Positions 15,400 through 24,800 of a DNA stretch of 64,000 bases are shown in pieces. Numbering within the stretch: the first letter of the stretch is position 1; the number at the start of each line of letters is the position of its first letter. Under the pieces are notes generated by a model. It did no database searches, was not told where the DNA came from, and saw only the letters and a program-made list of their open reading frames with translations. Both the position numbers and the translations under genes were made by a program. This DNA is from DASXYG01 sp036502625 (GTDB lineage Bacteria > Actinomycetota > Actinomycetes > Streptosporangiales > Streptosporangiaceae), in the NCBI GenBank assembly GCA_036502625.1, contig DASXYG010000016.1, positions 85,742-149,741 of the forward strand, in the 5' to 3' direction.

Positions 15400-16977
15400 T
15401 CAGGCCCCGGCGGTGGTGACGTCGCGGCGGGCGAAGACGAACAGCCCGACCGCCGCCAGGACCACGCCGATCGCGGCGAGCACCGCGGAGCTGCCGATGT
15501 CGAAATCGGCGGCGGGCATCAGCGCGACGTGGTGGAACGGCGAGATCTGTAGCACACCGTCCGGGACGTTGAGCACCGCCCCGAACAGGCTGAGCAGGAT
15601 CGCGGCGCCGAGCACCCCGATGGTGAGCGTGTTCGCCTGGCGCGGCACGACCGCGATCGCGAACACCGCGAGCCCGGCGAACAGCAGCGTCACCGGCAGG
15701 GCGTTCAGCCCGGACAGGAAGATCCGCGGCACGCCCGACACCCCCGACGCCCCGGCGGTGGCCGCCATGGTGGCGCCGCCGACCGCGGCCGTGAGGACCG
15801 CCGCGGCGAGGCCGACCAGGAGGTGGGAGCCGAGCCAGCGCACCCGTCCGACCCCGCGCGCCATCACCGGCTCGGCGCGCAGCGCCGCCTCCTCGCGCCG
15901 CGCCGTCAGCACGCACAGCGCGGCCGTGGCCGCGACCGCCGCGTCGACGAGCGAGAAGATCGCGCCGAGGAAGGCCATCGACAGGTCGTTCGACCCGCCG
16001 ATGCGCGCGAACATCTGGTTCATCTGCTGGCCGGACTCCTGCAGCACCGCGCCGAAGTCGCCGGACATCCCGCCGAACGCGCCGCCGACCACCGCGAGCA
16101 CGACGATCCACGCCACCGCGGTGCCCCACTGGAGCCGGGCGGCGAGCGCCTCCGGCGTGGTCAGCCACCGGCTGCGCGGCGGCCCGGGGCGTACGCCGAG
16201 CAGCCCGGCGAGCATGTCGCGGTTCCGTTCCGCCGCCAGCGCCACGGCGACCAGCACGACCGCCGCCGCGACCAGCAGCGCCACCGGCGTCCAGGCGTTC
16301 TGGTCGTACGCGCGGATCCGCTGGAACCAGCCGATCGGCGTCAGCCACGACATCCAGGCGCGGTCCGCGCTGCCGTCGGCGGCGGCGCGCAGCCCGTACG
16401 CCACCGCCAGCACCGCGCCGGCCAGCCCGGCGGCGGCGCGCGCGGTGCTCGCGACCTGGGCGGCGATCGCGCCCACGCCGACGAACACCAGCCCGACCGC
16501 GGCGACGCCCGCGCCGAACACGACCGCGCCCGCGCCGTCGGCGCTCAGCATGCCGAGCATGGTGAGCAGCCCGGTCAGCAGGCAGCCGACGGTGGCGACG
16601 GCCACGCCGGCGGCCAGCGGCGCGGTGCGCGCCAGCGGCGCCGCCCACACCAGCTCGCGGCGCCCCGACTCCTCTTCGGCACGGGTCAGCTTCACGACGG
16701 TGAGCAGCGCGAACAGCCCGACGAGCACCGCGATGATCGTGCCGTACCGCCAGAACGTGAACGCGCCGTTGGTGGTCAGGTCGTGCGGCACGCCGTAGAT
16801 GGTGCGCAGCGCGGGCACGTCGGCGGTGCGCACGAGTGCCGCACGCTGCGCGGCGGTGGGATAGAGCTGCTGGTATCCGCTGATGCCGCCGAGCGCGAGG
16901 ACCAGCCCGCCGAGCGGCCACAGCACGAGCCGCAGCCGCACCTGCCGCAGGCCGAGCCGCAGCAGCGTGGCGTTCAT
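15400..16977 (-). CDS. ABC exporter permease (large, about 12 TM)
   Basis: This 525-residue membrane protein starts MNATLLRLGLRQVRLRLVLWP and contains two halves of roughly six transmembrane helices, as in actinobacterial drug or antibiotic ABC-2 exporters whose permease is a single long chain. Motifs include VKLTRAEEESGRRELVWAAPLAR in a cytoplasmic loop and its counterpart TARREEAALRAEPVMARGVGR in the second half, which shows the internal duplication. The start overlaps the stop of the ATPase gene by 4 bases (ATGA), so the two form one exporter. The substrate is unknown. Confidence 0.85.
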   Translation of the reverse strand: MNATLLRLGLRQVRLRLVLWPLGGLVLALGGISGYQQLYPTAAQRAALVRTADVPALRTIYGVPHDLTTNGAFTFWRYGTIIAVLVGLFALLTVVKLTRAEEESGRRELVWAAPLARTAPLAAGVAVATVGCLLTGLLTMLGMLSADGAGAVVFGAGVAAVGLVFVGVGAIAAQVASTARAAAGLAGAVLAVAYGLRAAADGSADRAWMSWLTPIGWFQRIRAYDQNAWTPVALLVAAAVVLVAVALAAERNRDMLAGLLGVRPGPPRSRWLTTPEALAARLQWGTAVAWIVVLAVVGGAFGGMSGDFGAVLQESGQQMNQMFARIGGSNDLSMAFLGAIFSLVDAAVAATAALCVLTARREEAALRAEPVMARGVGRVRWLGSHLLVGLAAAVLTAAVGGATMAATAGASGVSGVPRIFLSGLNALPVTLLFAGLAVFAIAVVPRQANTLTIGVLGAAILLSLFGAVLNVPDGVLQISPFHHVALMPAADFDIGSSAVLAAIGVVLAAVGLFVFARRDVTTAGA

Positions 16978-17939
16978 CGCGCGCTCCCCGCCGACCGTGC
17001 CGCACCGTCCGTACGCGCGGGGTCCGCGTCCGGGTCGCCGGGGTCGCCCGCGTAGTAGCCGAGGAACAGCTCCTCCAGCGACGGCGGGCGGCTGACGAGC
17101 GTACGGACACCGGCCTCGGTCAGCGCCGCGAGCAGTTCGGGCGTGGCGTCGGGGTGGATGTGGCAGGTCAGGGCGTAGCCGTCGCGCTCGGGCACGACGG
17201 TGAGGCCGGTGATGCCGGCCACGTGGTCGAGGTCGGCGCGCGGCGGGCGCGCGGTGTGCGCCTCGACCGCGGACATCGACAGGTGCCGCAGCTCCGACAG
17301 GGTTCCGGACTCGACGAGGGCGCCGTCCTTGATGATGCCGACGCGGTCGCACAGCGCCTCGGCCTCGGCGAGGATGTGCGACGACAGGAAGACCGTACGG
17401 CCCTCGCGCTTGGCCTCGCGCACGCAGTCCTGGAAGACCGACTCCATCAGCGGGTCGAGGCCGCTCGTCGGTTCGTCGAGGACGAGCAGTTCGGCGCGGG
17501 AGGCCAGCGCCGCGACCAGCGCGACCTTCTGCCGGTTGCCCTTGGAGTAGGCCTTGCCGCGCACGGTCGGGTCGAGCTGGAAGCGCTCGACGAGGTCGGC
17601 GCGGCGCTTCTCGTCGCCGCCGCCGTTGAGCGCGAGCAGCACGTCGATCGCCTGGCCGCCGGTGAGCCGTGGCCACAGCGAGACGTCGCCGGGCACGTAC
17701 GCGACCCGGCGGTGCAGCTCGCGCGCCTCGCGGCGGGAGTCGAGGCCGAGGACGACGGCGGTGCCGGAGTCGGCACGCAGGAGATCCAGCATGATGCGGA
17801 TCGTGGTCGACTTCCCGGCGCCATTGGGCCCGAGGAAGCCGTAGACCTCGCCGGTCGCGACATCGAGGCTGAGGTCGTTCAGCGCCCTGGTGCGACCGTA
17901 GTGCTTCGTCAGCTCGGTGAGCTGGATTGCGGTATCCAC
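16974..17939 (-). CDS. ABC transporter ATP-binding protein (exporter type)
   Basis: This 321-residue ATPase has Walker A GPNGAGKST near 38-46, a signature replaced by YSKGNRQKVALVAAL, Walker B LLVLDEPTSGLDPLM, and the H-loop SSHILAEAEALCDRV. The signature reads SKGNRQK, as is common in DrrA-type antibiotic exporters. It couples to the permease downstream through a 4-base overlap. GTG 17939 is chosen as the start. A 14-bp palindrome overlaps this start codon, and the MarR-type regulator is divergent, so local repression is likely. Confidence 0.9.
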   Translation of the reverse strand: MDTAIQLTELTKHYGRTRALNDLSLDVATGEVYGFLGPNGAGKSTTIRIMLDLLRADSGTAVVLGLDSRREARELHRRVAYVPGDVSLWPRLTGGQAIDVLLALNGGGDEKRRADLVERFQLDPTVRGKAYSKGNRQKVALVAALASRAELLVLDEPTSGLDPLMESVFQDCVREAKREGRTVFLSSHILAEAEALCDRVGIIKDGALVESGTLSELRHLSMSAVEAHTARPPRADLDHVAGITGLTVVPERDGYALTCHIHPDATPELLAALTEAGVRTLVSRPPSLEELFLGYYAGDPGDPDADPARTDGAARSAGSAR

Positions 17940-17975
17940 GTTCGCGAACGTAGCATGTGTTCAATAATTTCTGAA
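17938..17975. promoter_or_regulatory. Divergent control region with two palindromes
   Basis: A perfect 14-bp palindrome, ACGTTCGCGAACGT, lies at 17938-17951 over the ATPase start. A 16-bp imperfect one, TTCAATAATTTCTGAA (6 of 8 half-site positions match), lies at 17960-17975. The second is strikingly AT-rich for this genome. Both sit in the 114-base gap between the exporter and the MarR-type gene and are the best candidates for its operator. Confidence 0.5.
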
Positions 17976-18053
17976 GCTAGAGAACCGTTAAGATTCCGTA
18001 TGGGCGCCGGGGCGTGTGCCGGAGGCGGGCACGGCCCGGTGGAAGGGGAGGCA

Positions 18054-18539
18054 ATGAGCGAAACCGAGGAACTGGCCGAGGTCTCCGAGCGCATGGCGCT
18101 CCTGCTGACCGACCTCAGCATGCAGCGGATGACCGCCCGTGTGATGAGCGCGTTCGTGTTCACCGAGGAGCCCGCGCTGACGTCCGGCGAGCTGTGCGAG
18201 CGCCTGCACGCGAGCGCCGGCGCCGTCTCGATGGCGATCAAGACGCTGACAACGCTCGACCTGCTCGAACGCGTGCCGGTGCCGGGCAGCCGCCGCGACC
18301 ACTACCGGCTGCGCGACGATCCGTGGGCGGTGATGTCCAGCGCCGAGCCCGCCGCGTTCGACGCGCTGCGCAAGCTCGCCGACGAGGGCCTGGAGCGTGT
18401 CGAGCCCGACAGTGATATCGCTCATAGGCTGGCGAACATGCGCGACTTCTACGCGTTCGTCCAGCAGGAGATCCCGAAGATGATGGAGCGGTGGCGCGAC
18501 CTGAAGCGCGACGGCGGGCAGCCGCAGGGCGCGAGTTGA
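18054..18539 (+). CDS. MarR/GbsR-like transcriptional regulator
   Basis: This 161-residue protein begins MSETEELAEVSERMALLLTD, has a winged helix about 40-100 (LTSGELCERLHASAGAVSMAIKTLTTLDLLERV followed by a basic wing PGSRRDHYRLR), and ends in a helical dimerisation region. This layout fits MarR-superfamily regulators of the GbsR type. AAGGGGAGG precedes ATG 18054. It is divergent from the ABC exporter pair, the usual arrangement for a local repressor released by the exported compound. The next gene starts in its stop codon. Confidence 0.85.
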   Translation: MSETEELAEVSERMALLLTDLSMQRMTARVMSAFVFTEEPALTSGELCERLHASAGAVSMAIKTLTTLDLLERVPVPGSRRDHYRLRDDPWAVMSSAEPAAFDALRKLADEGLERVEPDSDIAHRLANMRDFYAFVQQEIPKMMERWRDLKRDGGQPQGAS

Positions 18540-18832
18540 CCGGCGCGGCCGAACCCGGTGCGACCGTACGGCTGACCGCGTGGGTGCGCGGCCACGTGCA
18601 GGGCGTGGGTTTCCGCTGGTGGGTCCGCGCCCGCGCGCTGGAGCTCGGGCTCGTCGGGTCGGCGGGCAACCTGCGCGACGGCCGTGTGGAGGTGGTCGCG
18701 CAGGGGCCGGAGGACCGCTGCCGCGCGCTGCTCGACGCGTTGCGCGGCGGCGCGACCCCGGGGCATGTGGCCGGGGTCTCCGAACTTTGGAGCGATCCAC
18801 GTCCCGGTATCCAAGGATTCGTCGAAAGATAA
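18536..18832 (+). CDS. Acylphosphatase
   Basis: Acylphosphatase hydrolyses carboxyl-phosphate bonds such as those of acetyl phosphate. The 98-residue protein has the signature GHVQGVGFRWWV with catalytic Arg27 and the GSAGNLRDGRVEVVAQG segment with catalytic Asn45. I place the start at TTG 18536, which overlaps the regulator stop (TTGA) and gives a normal family length. GTG 18491 within the regulator gene would add 15 atypical residues. Actinomycetes often encode acylphosphatase just before smc, as roughly here. Confidence 0.86.
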   Translation: MTGAAEPGATVRLTAWVRGHVQGVGFRWWVRARALELGLVGSAGNLRDGRVEVVAQGPEDRCRALLDALRGGATPGHVAGVSELWSDPRPGIQGFVER

Positions 18833-19034
18833 CCTTCCGTAATCGTCGAGTGGTGGGGCTGGAAAAGGACAAAGTGCCTTCGCGGGACGGGCGGGGCAGA
18901 TCGCGTTACCGATTCGTGATGCTCAACTTGACTGCGTACCGGTGTGGTGAGAACCTGGACGCATCACCACGCGCACCATTTCACAATCAGTGTGCGCGGA
19001 TCTTCTGGTCACTCAGTGTGGAGGACCCACAACC

Positions 19035-19229
19035 ATGGCGAAGGCTTTGTATGGCCACGTCGGCGGTCCTGATCCCCGGATGGTCTCGGAGGTACGTCGT
19101 CTTCAGCAGCGCGTACGTGACCTTGAGGCCGAGCTCAACCGGCTTCAGGCACAGAACGACGCGATGGCGGCGAACGTCCGCGAGGATCTGCTAAGGATCG
19201 AGCCGGACCGCGAGCCCGCACTCACGTAA
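19035..19229 (+). CDS. Small conserved coiled-coil protein
   Basis: This 64-residue protein starts MAKALYGHVGGPDPRMVSEV and continues as one heptad-patterned helix (RRLQQRVRDLEAELNRLQAQ), so it is very probably a coiled-coil dimer. I recall similar small proteins with the opening A-L-(x)-G-H-V-G-G-P-D-P-R near smc in other actinomycetes, but no function. ATG 19035 has GTGGAGG upstream; the longer frame from 18990 would include this ribosome binding site. It is followed by a strong intrinsic terminator. Confidence 0.82.
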   Translation: MAKALYGHVGGPDPRMVSEVRRLQQRVRDLEAELNRLQAQNDAMAANVREDLLRIEPDREPALT

Positions 19230-19250
19230 CTCGGGCTCGACGCGAGAGAA

Positions 19251-19290
19251 AAGGGACGTCGTACGCGACGTCCCTTACGTTTTGCCTTTT
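19251..19290 (+). terminator. Strong Rho-independent terminator
   Basis: AAGGGACGTCG (19251-19261) and CGACGTCCCTT (19266-19276) form a perfect 11-bp stem with a TACG tetraloop, followed by TTTT-GCC-TTTT within 14 bases. An A-run on the left side could let it also terminate the convergent IclR gene. Confidence 0.88.
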
Positions 19291-19319
19291 CACGACGGTG
19301 ATGGTGCGCCCACTCCGGC

Positions 19320-20006
19320 TTACGGCAGCTCCCTGGCGATCGCTTCGGCGGCCGCGACCACACGGCGTCCCAGCTCCTCGCGGTCGGCCCCGTCGTCGAG
19401 ATAGACGACCGCGACGGCGGCCGCCGGCACCCGGTCCCGCCCCACGATCGGCGAGGCGACCGCCGACAGCCCCGGCAGCACCTCCCCGCGCGACCACGCC
19501 CATCCGTTCCGCCGCGCCGCGGCGACCTCGGCGCGCTCGCCCGGCCTGGCGGCGCCGCCCGCGAGCAGCGCGAGGCCCGGCGCCCCCCGGTCGAGCGGAT
19601 GCCGGATGCCCGGCCGGTACGCCACATGCACCCGCGACTGGCGCGGCTCGACGCTGTGCAGCGTGACCGCGTCGTCGCCGTCGGGGACCACGAGGAACGC
19701 CGTCATGCCCAGGTCACCGGCCAGTTCGGTCAGCTCGGGCAGCGCCGCGGCCTGGAGGCTGGCGTCGACCGTTCGGGCCAGGACGGCGAGGCCGACGCCC
19801 GGCCGGTAGCCGGAGTTCTCGTCGCGGCTGACGAGCCGGTGGTGTTCGAGCGTGCGCAGCAGGCGGTACGCGATCGAGCGGTGCACGCCCAGGCCGCCGG
19901 CGATCTGCGCGATGGACAGCGGGCCCGGCGCGGCGGCGAGGAGTTCGAGGACACGGACACCGCGGTCGAGGGTCTGGAGGGTCTGAGCCGACTCCTTGCT
20001 GGCCAC
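19320..20006 (-). CDS. IclR-family transcriptional regulator
   Basis: This protein of about 228 residues has an N-terminal winged helix (TLQTLDRGVRVLELLAAAPG, then IAQIAGGLGVHRSIAYRLLRTLEHHRLV) and a C-terminal IclR effector domain (ELAGDLGMTAFLVV, HPLDRGAPGLALLAG, GLSAVASPIVGRD). GTG 20006 is used because AAAGGA lies upstream and it gives a normal N-terminus. It is divergent from the ABC ATPase gene at 20106 with 99 bases between, so that gene may be its target. The effector is unknown. Confidence 0.88.
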   Translation of the reverse strand: MASKESAQTLQTLDRGVRVLELLAAAPGPLSIAQIAGGLGVHRSIAYRLLRTLEHHRLVSRDENSGYRPGVGLAVLARTVDASLQAAALPELTELAGDLGMTAFLVVPDGDDAVTLHSVEPRQSRVHVAYRPGIRHPLDRGAPGLALLAGGAARPGERAEVAAARRNGWAWSRGEVLPGLSAVASPIVGRDRVPAAAVAVVYLDDGADREELGRRVVAAAEAIARELP

Positions 20007-20105
20007 CGCGCAGTCCTTTCGTGACCGGCCCGTTAAGCGCACATGTTATTCCATTATCGAATTGCGTCCGGCGTGCGGCGGCGGTCATTCGAGGCGGGCG
20101 GTGCG

Positions 20106-20768
20106 ATGGGTGCGCTTGAGGTGTACGGGCTGGTGGCCGGCTACGCGAACGCCGACGTGCTGCGCGGCGTGGGGCTCGGCGTCGGCGCGGGCGAGTGCGC
20201 GGCCGTCGTGGGCCCGGCGGGCGCCGGGAAGACGACGCTGCTGCGCGCGGTCTCCGGGCTGCTCGCGCCCGTACGGGGGCGGGTGCTGCTCGACGGTGAC
20301 GACGTCACCGGATGGCCGCCGGAGCGGATCGCCGCGGCCGGGCTCGCGCACGTGCCCGAGGGGCAGCGGATCTTCGCGGGGCTGAGCGTCGCGGAGAACC
20401 TGGCGCTCGGCGCGTGGACACGGCGCCGCGGCGACGCGGAGGCCGACCGCGACCGGGTGCTCGGGCTGTTCCCGCGGCTCCGCGACCGGATGGGCGTACG
20501 CGGTGACGACCTGGACGCCGCCGACCGGCATCTGCTGGCGATCGCGCGGGGGCTGATGGCCGCGCCGTCCGTGCTGCTGCTCGACGGGCCGTTCGGCGGG
20601 CTCGACGCGGCGACGACGGCGGAGGTGGGCGCGGCGCTGCGCCGGGTGCGCGCCGGGGGCGGGCCCGCGATGCTGCTGGCCGAGCGGTCGCCGGGCGTGG
20701 CCCGCGCCGTCGCCGACCGGGTGTACGCGCTGGAGGACGGTGCGCTGCGCGAACGCGGTGCGCCGTGA
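20106..20768 (+). CDS. Orphan ABC ATPase of LivF type with degenerate motifs
   Basis: The 220-residue protein resembles LivF, the branched-chain amino-acid importer ATPase: Walker A GPAGAGKT at 36-43, HVPEGQRIFAGLSVAENL at 82-99 with the Q-loop and LivF-like EGQRIF, and Walker B LLLD at 157-160. The catalytic Glu after Walker B is Gly161 (DGP instead of DEP). The LSGGQ signature is replaced by LDAAD at 136-140, and the switch region reads LLAERS. These changes should abolish normal hydrolysis. No permease or binding protein is nearby. It may be a decaying transporter remnant or a nucleotide sensor. ATG 20106 gives a LivF-like N-terminus. Confidence 0.75.
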   Translation: MGALEVYGLVAGYANADVLRGVGLGVGAGECAAVVGPAGAGKTTLLRAVSGLLAPVRGRVLLDGDDVTGWPPERIAAAGLAHVPEGQRIFAGLSVAENLALGAWTRRRGDAEADRDRVLGLFPRLRDRMGVRGDDLDAADRHLLAIARGLMAAPSVLLLDGPFGGLDAATTAEVGAALRRVRAGGGPAMLLAERSPGVARAVADRVYALEDGALRERGAP

Positions 20769-20770
20769 CG

Positions 20771-21673
20771 TCAGCGGCCGCCGAGGTGGCGGCCGAGGAA
20801 GGCCAGGACGTCCGGCAGGGTGCGGCGCCAGTACGACGTGTCGTGGCAGCCGGGCGAGATGCCGCCGCGTGGCGCGGTGAGGCGGCGCCTGATCCGTTCG
20901 GTCGCTTCGGTGAAGACGTCGCTGCGGCCGCAGCCGACCCACGCCGGGATGGCGCGCAGGCGGGGGAGGGCGCGCATGACGTCGTTGCGGGCGAAGTCGG
21001 CGGCGTCGTCGAAGGCGCCGGAGTCGGCGCCGCGCGCCGCGTCGTACGAGGCGAACAGGGCGGGTGAGGCGGCGGCTACCGCGGCGACCCGGGCCGGGCC
21101 CAGCCGTTCGGCGGCCAGCAGCGCGCCGTAGCCGCCCATCGAGTAGCCGTACAGGCCGATGCGGTCGGCCGGGCCGGTGCGCAGGCCGAGCCGCCTCAGG
21201 TGCGGCAGCAGCTCGTCGGTGACCATCGCGACCGGGTCGTCGCCGGAGGCGCGGCGGTGCCAGTACGTGCCGCCGCCGTCGACCGTGAGCAGCGCGAACG
21301 GCGGCACGCCGCGCGCCATGGCCTGGCCGAGGTAGTGGTCGAGGGCGAGGTCCGCGACGGCGGAGGCGTGGTCGCCGCCGAGGCCGTGCAGGACGACGGC
21401 CACGGGCAGGCCGCGCAGCGGGTGCCCGGACGGGTGGACGAGCGACCAGCCGACCTCGGTACGGCGCCGCTTCGACCGGTAGCGGGCCTCGTGGACCGCG
21501 GCCGTCTGGGGCGGCGGCGCGGGGAGGGCGCCGCAGCGGCCGAGCGTGCGGTCGAGCCGTACGCGGCCGGGCAGCACGTCGGTCTCGACGAGCGCGTACG
21601 CGCCGCCGCCGCCCGCCGCCACGACGGCGAGCCCGCCGAGCCCGGCGAGGAGTGCCCGACGGCGTGTCAGCAT
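20771..21673 (-). CDS. Secreted alpha/beta-hydrolase (esterase D/antigen 85-like)
   Basis: This 300-residue protein begins MLTRRRALLAGLGGLAVV, a signal with Arg residues before the hydrophobic core that could be Tat- or Sec-dependent. The hydrolase fold shows VVLHGLGGDHA near the oxyanion region, the nucleophile elbow GYSMGGYG, a D-V-F segment near the acid residue, and His in PGCHDTSYWRR. This fits the putative esterase family that includes mycolyltransferase relatives. The stop is 2 bases from that of the convergent ATPase gene. AGGGGA precedes ATG 21673. The substrate is unknown. Confidence 0.82.
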   Translation of the reverse strand: MLTRRRALLAGLGGLAVVAAGGGGAYALVETDVLPGRVRLDRTLGRCGALPAPPPQTAAVHEARYRSKRRRTEVGWSLVHPSGHPLRGLPVAVVLHGLGGDHASAVADLALDHYLGQAMARGVPPFALLTVDGGGTYWHRRASGDDPVAMVTDELLPHLRRLGLRTGPADRIGLYGYSMGGYGALLAAERLGPARVAAVAAASPALFASYDAARGADSGAFDDAADFARNDVMRALPRLRAIPAWVGCGRSDVFTEATERIRRRLTAPRGGISPGCHDTSYWRRTLPDVLAFLGRHLGGR

Positions 21674-21770
21674 TCGTGTCCCCTGGTCATGATTTCTGCG
21701 ACGCGGTGGCACATCGTACGGGTTCCCTGGCGCGTTTCGCCGCTTCCACCGGCGACCCCGTCCTGGCCGG

Positions 21771-21776
21771 TAGGGT
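21771..21776 (+). promoter_or_regulatory. Candidate -10 element for smc
   Basis: TAGGGT lies 46 bases before GTG 21823, in the gap between the divergent esterase and smc. A clear -35 is not visible. Confidence 0.35.
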
Positions 21777-21822
21777 TTTCAGGCACGGGACGCGTGTACG
21801 CGGGGGGAGGGAGACGGCAGGG

Positions 21823-24800
21823 GTGTATCTCAAGAGCCTGACCCTGCGCGGCTTCAAGTCCTTCGCCTCCGCCACGGCCTTGAAGTTCGAACCCGGCATC
21901 ACCTGCGTCGTCGGGCCGAACGGCTCGGGGAAGTCCAACGTCGTCGACGCGCTCGCCTGGGTCATGGGCGAGCAGGGCGCGAAGTCGCTGCGCGGCGGCA
22001 AGATGGAGGACGTCATCTTCGCCGGCACGTCCTCGCGCGCCCCGCTCGGCCGCGCCGAGGTCGCGCTGACCATCGACAACTCCGACGGCGCGCTGCCGAT
22101 CGACTACACCGAGGTCACGATCAGCCGGCTGATGTTCCGGCAGGGCAGCAGCGAGTACGCCATCAACGGCGACTCCTGCCGCCTGCTCGACATCCAGGAG
22201 CTGCTGTCCGACTCCGGCATCGGCCGCGAGATGCACGTCATCGTCGGCCAGGGCCAGCTCGACACCGTGCTGCACGCCGGGCCGGAGGAGCGGCGGGCGC
22301 TGATCGAGGAGGCCGCGGGGGTCCTGAAGCACCGCAAGCGCAAGGAGAAGGCGCTGCGGAAGCTGGACGCCATGCAGGCCAACCTCCAGCGGCTGACCGA
22401 CCTCACCACCGAGCTGCGCCGCCAGCTCAAACCGCTGGGCCGGCAGGCCGAGATCGCCCGCCGCGCCGCCGTCATCCAGGCCGACCTCCGCGACGCGAAG
22501 CTGCGCCTGCTCGCCGACGACCTGGTCACGCTGCGCACCGAACTGGCCCGCGAGGAGGCCGACGAGGCCGCCGTACGCGAACGGCGCGCGCTGGTGGAGA
22601 ACCACCTGGAGCGCGCGAAGCTCCGCGAGGCCGAGCTGGAGGCCGCGGCGTCGGCCGCCGCGCCCGTGCTCACCCGCGCGCAGCAGACCTGGAGCGAGCT
22701 GTCGTCGCTGCGCGAGCGGCTGCGCGGCCTGGCCGACCTCGCCGCCGAACGCCACCGCAACCTGGCCGCCGAGGTCGAGGTGCGGCACGGCCGCGAGCCC
22801 GACGACATGGAGCGCGAGGCGCTCCAGGTGCGCGAGACCGAGGAGCGGCTGCGCGCCGAGCTGGAGACCACGGGCACGATGCTGAGCGAGGCGGTCGACG
22901 CCCGCGCCGCCGCCGAGTCCGCGTTGAAGGCCGCCGAGCGGCGCATCGCCGACGCCGCGCGGGCTGCCGCCGACCGCCGCGAGGGGCTGGCGAAGCTGCG
23001 CGGCCAGGTCGACGCCCTGCGCAGCCGGGCGCGCGCGGCCGAAGACGAGATCGGCCGGCTGACCGTGGGCGTCGACGAGGCGGCGCGCCGCGCCGAGGAC
23101 GCCGAGGCCGAATACACCGAGCTGCGTGAGCGCACCGGCGAGTCCGGGGTCGACACGGCGCTGACCGAGGCCGCGGAGGCGGCCGCCGCGGCGGTGGAGG
23201 CCGCCGAGGCCCGCCACGACGCGGCGAACACCGAGGTCGAGGCCGCGCGCGCCCGGGTCACCGAGGCGCGCGCCGCCCAGCAGGCCGCGGAGCGCGAGCA
23301 GGCGGCGCTGACCGCCCGTAAGGACGCGCTCGAGCTGAGCCTGTCCCGTACGGGCGAGGCCACCGAGGCGCTGCTGGGCGCCGGCCACCTCGGCGGCGTG
23401 CTCGGCCCGGTGACCGGGCTGCTCGACGTCACGCCCGGCGCGGAGGCGGCCGTCGCGGCCGCGCTCGGCGAGGTCGCCGAGGCCGTGGCGGTGGCGTCCG
23501 TGACGTCCGCGGCCGACGCCCTCGACCACCTCAAGTCCGCCGACGCGGGCCGCGTGACGCTGGTCATCCGCGACGACGCCGCCGGGTCCGGCGCGGGCGC
23601 GCGTGCGCCGCTGCCCGCGGGCGCGGCGTACGCGACCGACCTCGTGCGGGCGCGCGACGGGCTCGGCGCCGCGCTCGCCGGGCTGCTCGCCGACGTCGTG
23701 GTGGTCGACGACCTGGCCGCCGCCCGTACGATCGCGGCGGCCGGCCTCGGCCTGCGGGCCGTCACGCGCGGCGGCGACCTCCTCGGCCCGCGCCTCGCGC
23801 ACGGCGGATCGGCCAGCGCGCCCGGCCAGCTCGAAATGCAGGCGGCCGTCGACGAGGCCGCCGCGGGCATCGCCGAGGTCGAGTCGCGGGCCGCGGCCGC
23901 CGCCGGCACCCTCGCCGAGGCCGCCGCGGCCGAGCAGGCCGCCCGTGCCGCGGTCGGCGCCGCCAAGGAGGACGTCAAGCGGGCGCAGGCGGGCGTGAAG
24001 GAGGCCGACGGGCGCATCCGCGCGGCCGAGGCCGCGTCCGCGAAGCAGGCGCAGGAGGTCGGCCGGGTGGGCGCCGCCGCCCGTGCCGCGCGCGAGGAGG
24101 AGGAGCGGCTGCGCCAGTCGGTGCGCCGCGCCGAGGAGTCGCGCGACCGGGAGCTGACCGGCCTCGCCGAGTTGGAGGAGCGGCTCGCCGCCGCCGAGGT
24201 GGAACCGGCCGACGACGACGAACCGGACACCTCCGAGCGCGACGACCTCGCCGAGACGTGCGTGGTGCACCGGCAGGCGGAGATGGACGCCCGGCTGGCG
24301 TCCCGTACGGCCGAGGAGCGGGTCACGCAGATCAGCGGCCGCGCCGACGCGCTGGAGCGGTCCGCCGCCGCCGAGCGGCAGGCCCGCAGGGAGGCCACCC
24401 AGCGCCGGGAGCGCCGCCGCGGGCAGGCCGCCGTCGCGGCCGCGATCATCGACGGCACCCGCCTCGCGCTGGAGCGGGTGGAGGCCTCGCTGCACGCCGC
24501 CGCCTCCCAGCGCGACTCCGCGCAGGAGGCCGCCGGCGCGCGCGAGGCCGAGCTGAAGACCGTGCGCACCGAGGTCCGCGACCTCACCGGGGAGCTCGAC
24601 AAGCTGGTCAACGTCGTGCACGGCGGCGAGGTGGCGCGCGCCGAGCAGCGGCTGCGGCTGGAGCAGATGGAGACGCGGGCCGTCGAGGAGCTCGGGGTGG
24701 ACGTCGAGGCGCTGGTCACCGAGTACGGCCCGGACGTCCTCGTGCCGCCCGGCCCGGAGGACCCCGAGGACGCCCAGCCCAGTCCGTACGTCCGCGCCGA

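Noticed and set aside
21652..21822. Upstream extension of smc
   Set aside because: The added 57 residues have no SMC similarity and cover the promoter region. GTG 21823 gives the canonical N-terminus.
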